Positions 61,865-64,000 of a stretch of 64,000 bases of DNA are shown here, in pieces. The number at the start of each line of letters is the position of its first letter. Within the stretch, counting starts at the first letter, position 1. The position numbers and the translations under genes were made by a program. The notes beneath the pieces were generated by a model. The model was not told the DNA's origin and ran no database searches. It was given only the letters and a program-made list of their open reading frames with translations. The DNA is taken from assembly GCF_009363435.1 (NCBI RefSeq), contig NZ_CP045354.1:2446501-2510500 (forward strand), read 5' to 3'. Source of the stretch: Labrenzia sp. THAF82. GTDB taxonomy: Bacteria; Pseudomonadota; Alphaproteobacteria; Rhizobiales; Stappiaceae.

Positions 61865-62866
61865 ATGACGCTTGCAAGCGTGAAAACCCGATTGAAACGG
61901 CAGCCTGCACCGACCGGCATGACGCGTCATGCGCCCATGCTCGGTATTTCACTGAAGCTGGCCTCGACAATTGCGTTTTTCGTCATGGCAACCGCGCTGA
62001 AGATCGCAGCTGAAACCGTGCCAATTGGTCAACTTGTTTTCGCACGAAACTTTTTCGGTCTGTTCCCGGTTCTGTTGATGGTTGCTTTTCGAGGCGAACT
62101 TGGGCTTGCCTTTCAAACACAGAACCCAAAGGGCCACCTGACGCGCGCTGCCGTCGGACTTTCAGCAATGGTGTGCGGCTTTACTGCGCTCTATCTGCTG
62201 CCATTGCCGGATGCGACCGCGATCGGTTTTGCCACACCCCTGATCGTGGTTGTTCTCGCGTTTTTTCTGCTTGGCGAACAGGTGCGTATTTATCGTTGGA
62301 GTGCGGTCGGCGTCGGATTTTTGGGCATTCTCGTCGTCTTGTCTCCCCATCTGGGGGAAGGGCAACTCGACAATGCTTCGGCGCTTGGCGCGCTGATTGG
62401 TGTGACGGGTGCAGGTTTTGCCGCGCTGGCCATGATCACAGTGCGAAAGCTGTGCGAGACGGAACGCACGTCAACCATCGTCACCTGGTTTGCTGGTGCT
62501 GCCACCTTGCTGTCTTTGCTGACCTTTCCCTTAGGCCTGCTTGCGTCTGGGCAAGCGTGGGTCTGGCCGGATGCATCGACTGCAGGACTGCTGGTTCTGA
62601 TCGGGCTTGCCGGTGGGGTCGGACAGATTTTTCTGACGCAAAGCTATCGCTACGCGGAAGCCTCAACCATTGCTCCGTTCGACTACGTCAACATGCTGTG
62701 GGCGATTGTCGTCGGCTGGCTGATCTTTTCCGAAGTGCCGGTTACAGAGGTAGTGCTCGGCGCGATGATTGTCATTGCTGCCGGCATTTTCGTGATTTAC
62801 CGCGAGCACAGGCTTGGCCTCGACAGAACCAAGGCACGAAGAGCGTCCTCACCGTCAAAGTCGTGA
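61865..62866 (+). CDS. EamA-family (DMT) transporter
   Basis: 333 residues from ATG 61865. Ten hydrophobic segments form two EamA repeats (LLPLPDATAIGFATPLIVVV, FLLGEQVRIYRWSAVGVGFL, AIVVGWLIFSEVPVTEVVLG). It is a paralogue of the transporter at 55.6 kb in the first-half motif LPL-DATAI, but is otherwise diverged. The substrate is unknown. The TTG 61841 frame adds eight residues without a ribosome site. Confidence 0.9.
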   Translation: MTLASVKTRLKRQPAPTGMTRHAPMLGISLKLASTIAFFVMATALKIAAETVPIGQLVFARNFFGLFPVLLMVAFRGELGLAFQTQNPKGHLTRAAVGLSAMVCGFTALYLLPLPDATAIGFATPLIVVVLAFFLLGEQVRIYRWSAVGVGFLGILVVLSPHLGEGQLDNASALGALIGVTGAGFAALAMITVRKLCETERTSTIVTWFAGAATLLSLLTFPLGLLASGQAWVWPDASTAGLLVLIGLAGGVGQIFLTQSYRYAEASTIAPFDYVNMLWAIVVGWLIFSEVPVTEVVLGAMIVIAAGIFVIYREHRLGLDRTKARRASSPSKS

Positions 62867-62900
62867 CCGCAGGGTCAGGCTTTGAGCCAAGTGTCGTTGG

Positions 62901-63314
62901 TCATTGTGGCTTGTAGGGGAAGGTCTCGACCGTGCTTTTGGTGCCGTCCGGAAAGACAAGCTGAACGCTGATGGATTGAACAGAGCCGTCCGGCATTTCC
63001 AGATACGGCTTGTCTTTCAAAACAGCATTCGGATTGTCCGGGTCACACGCATCCAGCTCCCAGATTTCTTCCAACGGACTTCCATTCAGGCCGAAGAAGA
63101 CGTAGTCGATGCCACATTTCCAGGCTTCAAGGTGGGTAAAATAGATGAGGTCCTGGCCTTCCCAGTCCCGGAAGGCCACCCAGCTGGTCTTGGTGACTTC
63201 AAGAATTTGCTTGATCTGTTCCGGCGGCATGCCTTGTGCCTTTGCCGGTACACTCGCGGTGACTGGAAGAATGCAGAGGGTGGCGGATAGCAAGGCGGAT
63301 TTCATCATGCGCAT
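62901..63314 (-). CDS. Secreted hypothetical protein
   Basis: 137 residues from ATG 63314 (AGGAG eight bases upstream). The signal peptide is cleaved near VPAKAQG (about residue 27). The mature part is aromatic- and acidic-rich with two Cys (AWKCGIDYVFFGLNG, LDACDPDNPNAVL) that could be bridged. No family function is recognised. Confidence 0.75.
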   Translation of the reverse strand: MRMMKSALLSATLCILPVTASVPAKAQGMPPEQIKQILEVTKTSWVAFRDWEGQDLIYFTHLEAWKCGIDYVFFGLNGSPLEEIWELDACDPDNPNAVLKDKPYLEMPDGSVQSISVQLVFPDGTKSTVETFPYKPQ

Positions 63315-63338
63315 TTTTCGGCTCCTGCTTGCAGTGCC

Positions 63339-63575
63339 TTAAAAGGCTTTGAAAGTAATGATCGTCTTGGTGTCCTGAATCCCATCGATAGGATGCACCT
63401 TTTCATTGACGAAATGGCCGATATCCGCGTCGCTTTCGACATAGAACTTGACCAGAAGATCATAATCGCCACTGGTGGAATAGACTTCCGACGCGATTTC
63501 TGCATCTGCGATAGCGCTGGCAACCTGATAGGTCTTTCCCAGTTGGCATTTGATCATCACGAAAAACGGGGTCAT
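63339..63575 (-). CDS. Stand-alone Lrp/AsnC ligand-binding (RAM) domain protein
   Basis: 78 residues from ATG 63575 with GGAG upstream. It consists only of the beta-alpha-beta-beta-alpha-beta RAM domain (FFVMIKCQLGKTYQVASAIA, YSTSGDYDLLVKFYVESDAD, GIQDTKTIITFKAF) and lacks any DNA-binding helix. Such proteins bind amino acids or modulate Lrp-family oligomers. The frame continues upstream to 63893 through the TPP riboswitch but that extension is not coding. Confidence 0.85.
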   Translation of the reverse strand: MTPFFVMIKCQLGKTYQVASAIADAEIASEVYSTSGDYDLLVKFYVESDADIGHFVNEKVHPIDGIQDTKTIITFKAF

Positions 63576-63716
63576 ACGGAGCTCCGGACGTTTGGCGCGT
63601 TGGATTAAATTGCTCTCAAGGACATCGCGCATCTCCTCGCCACAGTCAATTGCAGATGCCGACAAGCCTTTGGGCAGGTACTTGCAATCCGTTGTCAGCC
63701 TTGTTAGCAGTGCAAG

Positions 63717-63816
63717 CATCTCATGGGGGTGCCCGGCCATTGTGGCGCGGGCTGAGAGGCGACTTGCCAACTCCTTGAACCTGATCCGGCTGGTACCGGC
63801 GGAGGGATTTGAGATG
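63717..63816 (+). promoter_or_regulatory. TPP (THI-box) riboswitch
   Basis: The P1 arms CATCTCA (63717-63723) and TGAGATG (63810-63816) are perfectly complementary. Between them lie GGGGGTGCCC, GGCTGAGAG and CCTTGAACCTGATC, followed by CTGGTACC and GGCGGAGGGATT, the conserved order of the thiamine pyrophosphate aptamer. The expression platform runs from 63817 to the thiM ribosome site (GGGGGG near 63885). Binding of TPP should turn down thiM translation. Confidence 0.95.
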
Positions 63817-63893
63817 ACGATGTCTCTGGCAATAGCCTTTTTCAATCTTGCAGAATTTTCCGGCCTGAAACCGACGATGCCCGGGGGGAACAC

Positions 63894-64000
63894 ATGAGCC
63901 TCTCAATCGCGGCTTCAACGCAAGATCTTCAACCCGAGACGGTTTTTGATCTTCTGCAGCGTGTGCGCCGGCGAACACCGCGCGTTCACGCAATAACCAA
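63894..64000 (+). CDS. thiM: Hydroxyethylthiazole kinase, N-terminus (truncated by window edge)
   Basis: Only the first 35 codons are present. The reading MSLSIAASTQD then VFDLLQRVRRRTPRVHAITN matches the ThiM opening, in which the conserved PxVHxITN motif binds the thiazole. The enzyme phosphorylates hydroxyethylthiazole for thiamine salvage. A TPP riboswitch 78 bases upstream and a GGGGGG ribosome site support the call. The rest lies outside the window. Confidence 0.85.
   Translation, partial: MSLSIAASTQDLQPETVFDLLQRVRRRTPRVHAIT

Noticed and set aside
1..64000. CRISPR array, tRNA, rRNA, insertion sequence or prophage
   Set aside because: No regularly spaced direct repeats, no cloverleaf or rRNA motif, no transposase or phage gene was found.

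Overview
The window reads as a chromosomal segment of a marine-type alphaproteobacterium. The best guess is Stappiaceae/Roseibium (Labrenzia) or a close Rhizobiales relative. This rests on moderate GC, a complete Entner-Doudoroff set (zwf, edd, eda, pgi), an FrcRBCAK-like fructose locus, TRAP and betaine-type ABC transporters, many LacI/GntR/LysR/Lrp regulators, and a BacA/SbmA-like transporter. The genus is inferred from protein style; no rRNA is present. I see no insertion sequence, prophage, CRISPR array or tRNA.

Layout. 1-7.98 kb: a truncated GlxA-type regulator, a LacI regulator, and its divergent operon. That operon encodes a DUF1989-GcvT fusion enzyme and a glycine-betaine-type ABC importer, and it ends in a clear terminator. 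8.6-10.5 kb: a GNAT-like orphan and a three-gene operon of unknowns headed by an XRE-like regulator with a long palindrome. 10.66-12.1 kb: an ArsR/SRPBCC/reductase operon with an operator that overlaps its own start codon. 12.2-22.1 kb: a catabolic island whose promoters share a 16-bp palindrome attributed to the island's GntR regulator. It holds an MBL hydrolase, malonyl-CoA decarboxylase, a YCII protein, a FAH-family enzyme, a nitroreductase, OsmC, a TRAP transporter and an intradiol ring-cleavage dioxygenase.

22.1-32.1 kb: M48 peptidase with a DUF898 protein, TrhO, a secreted 23-residue-repeat protein, a LysR/DoxX/glutathionyl-hydroquinone reductase group, an SMP-30 lactonase, and an Lrp/alanine dehydrogenase pair. 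32.2-37.2 kb: small unknowns, a peptidoglycan-binding HExxH peptidase that looks like a polymorphic toxin, an AlkD-like protein and three tandem paralogous glycine-zipper lipoproteins.

37.4-49.8 kb: sugar metabolism. pgi and zwf share a palindrome. zwf-edd-eda follow one another without pgl. A fructose operon (ROK regulator, binding protein, permease, ATPase, kinase) lies directly upstream on the same strand. Together these import fructose, phosphorylate it, isomerise it and feed it into the Entner-Doudoroff pathway.

50-64 kb: adenine deaminase, a DUF3592-like membrane protein, an AAA ATPase, an acyl-CoA ligase, two EamA exporters, a VOC protein, an orphan form II CoxL-like molybdenum subunit, a BacA/SbmA transporter, a secreted unknown, a stand-alone Lrp sensor domain, and a TPP riboswitch in front of the first codons of thiM.

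The strongest candidates for something undescribed are the GntR-box catabolic island with its unassigned substrate, the LacI-controlled DUF1989-GcvT/ABC operon, the XRE-headed operon of unknowns and the toxin-like HExxH locus. Coordinates use the start codon I judge best; alternatives are given in the entries.
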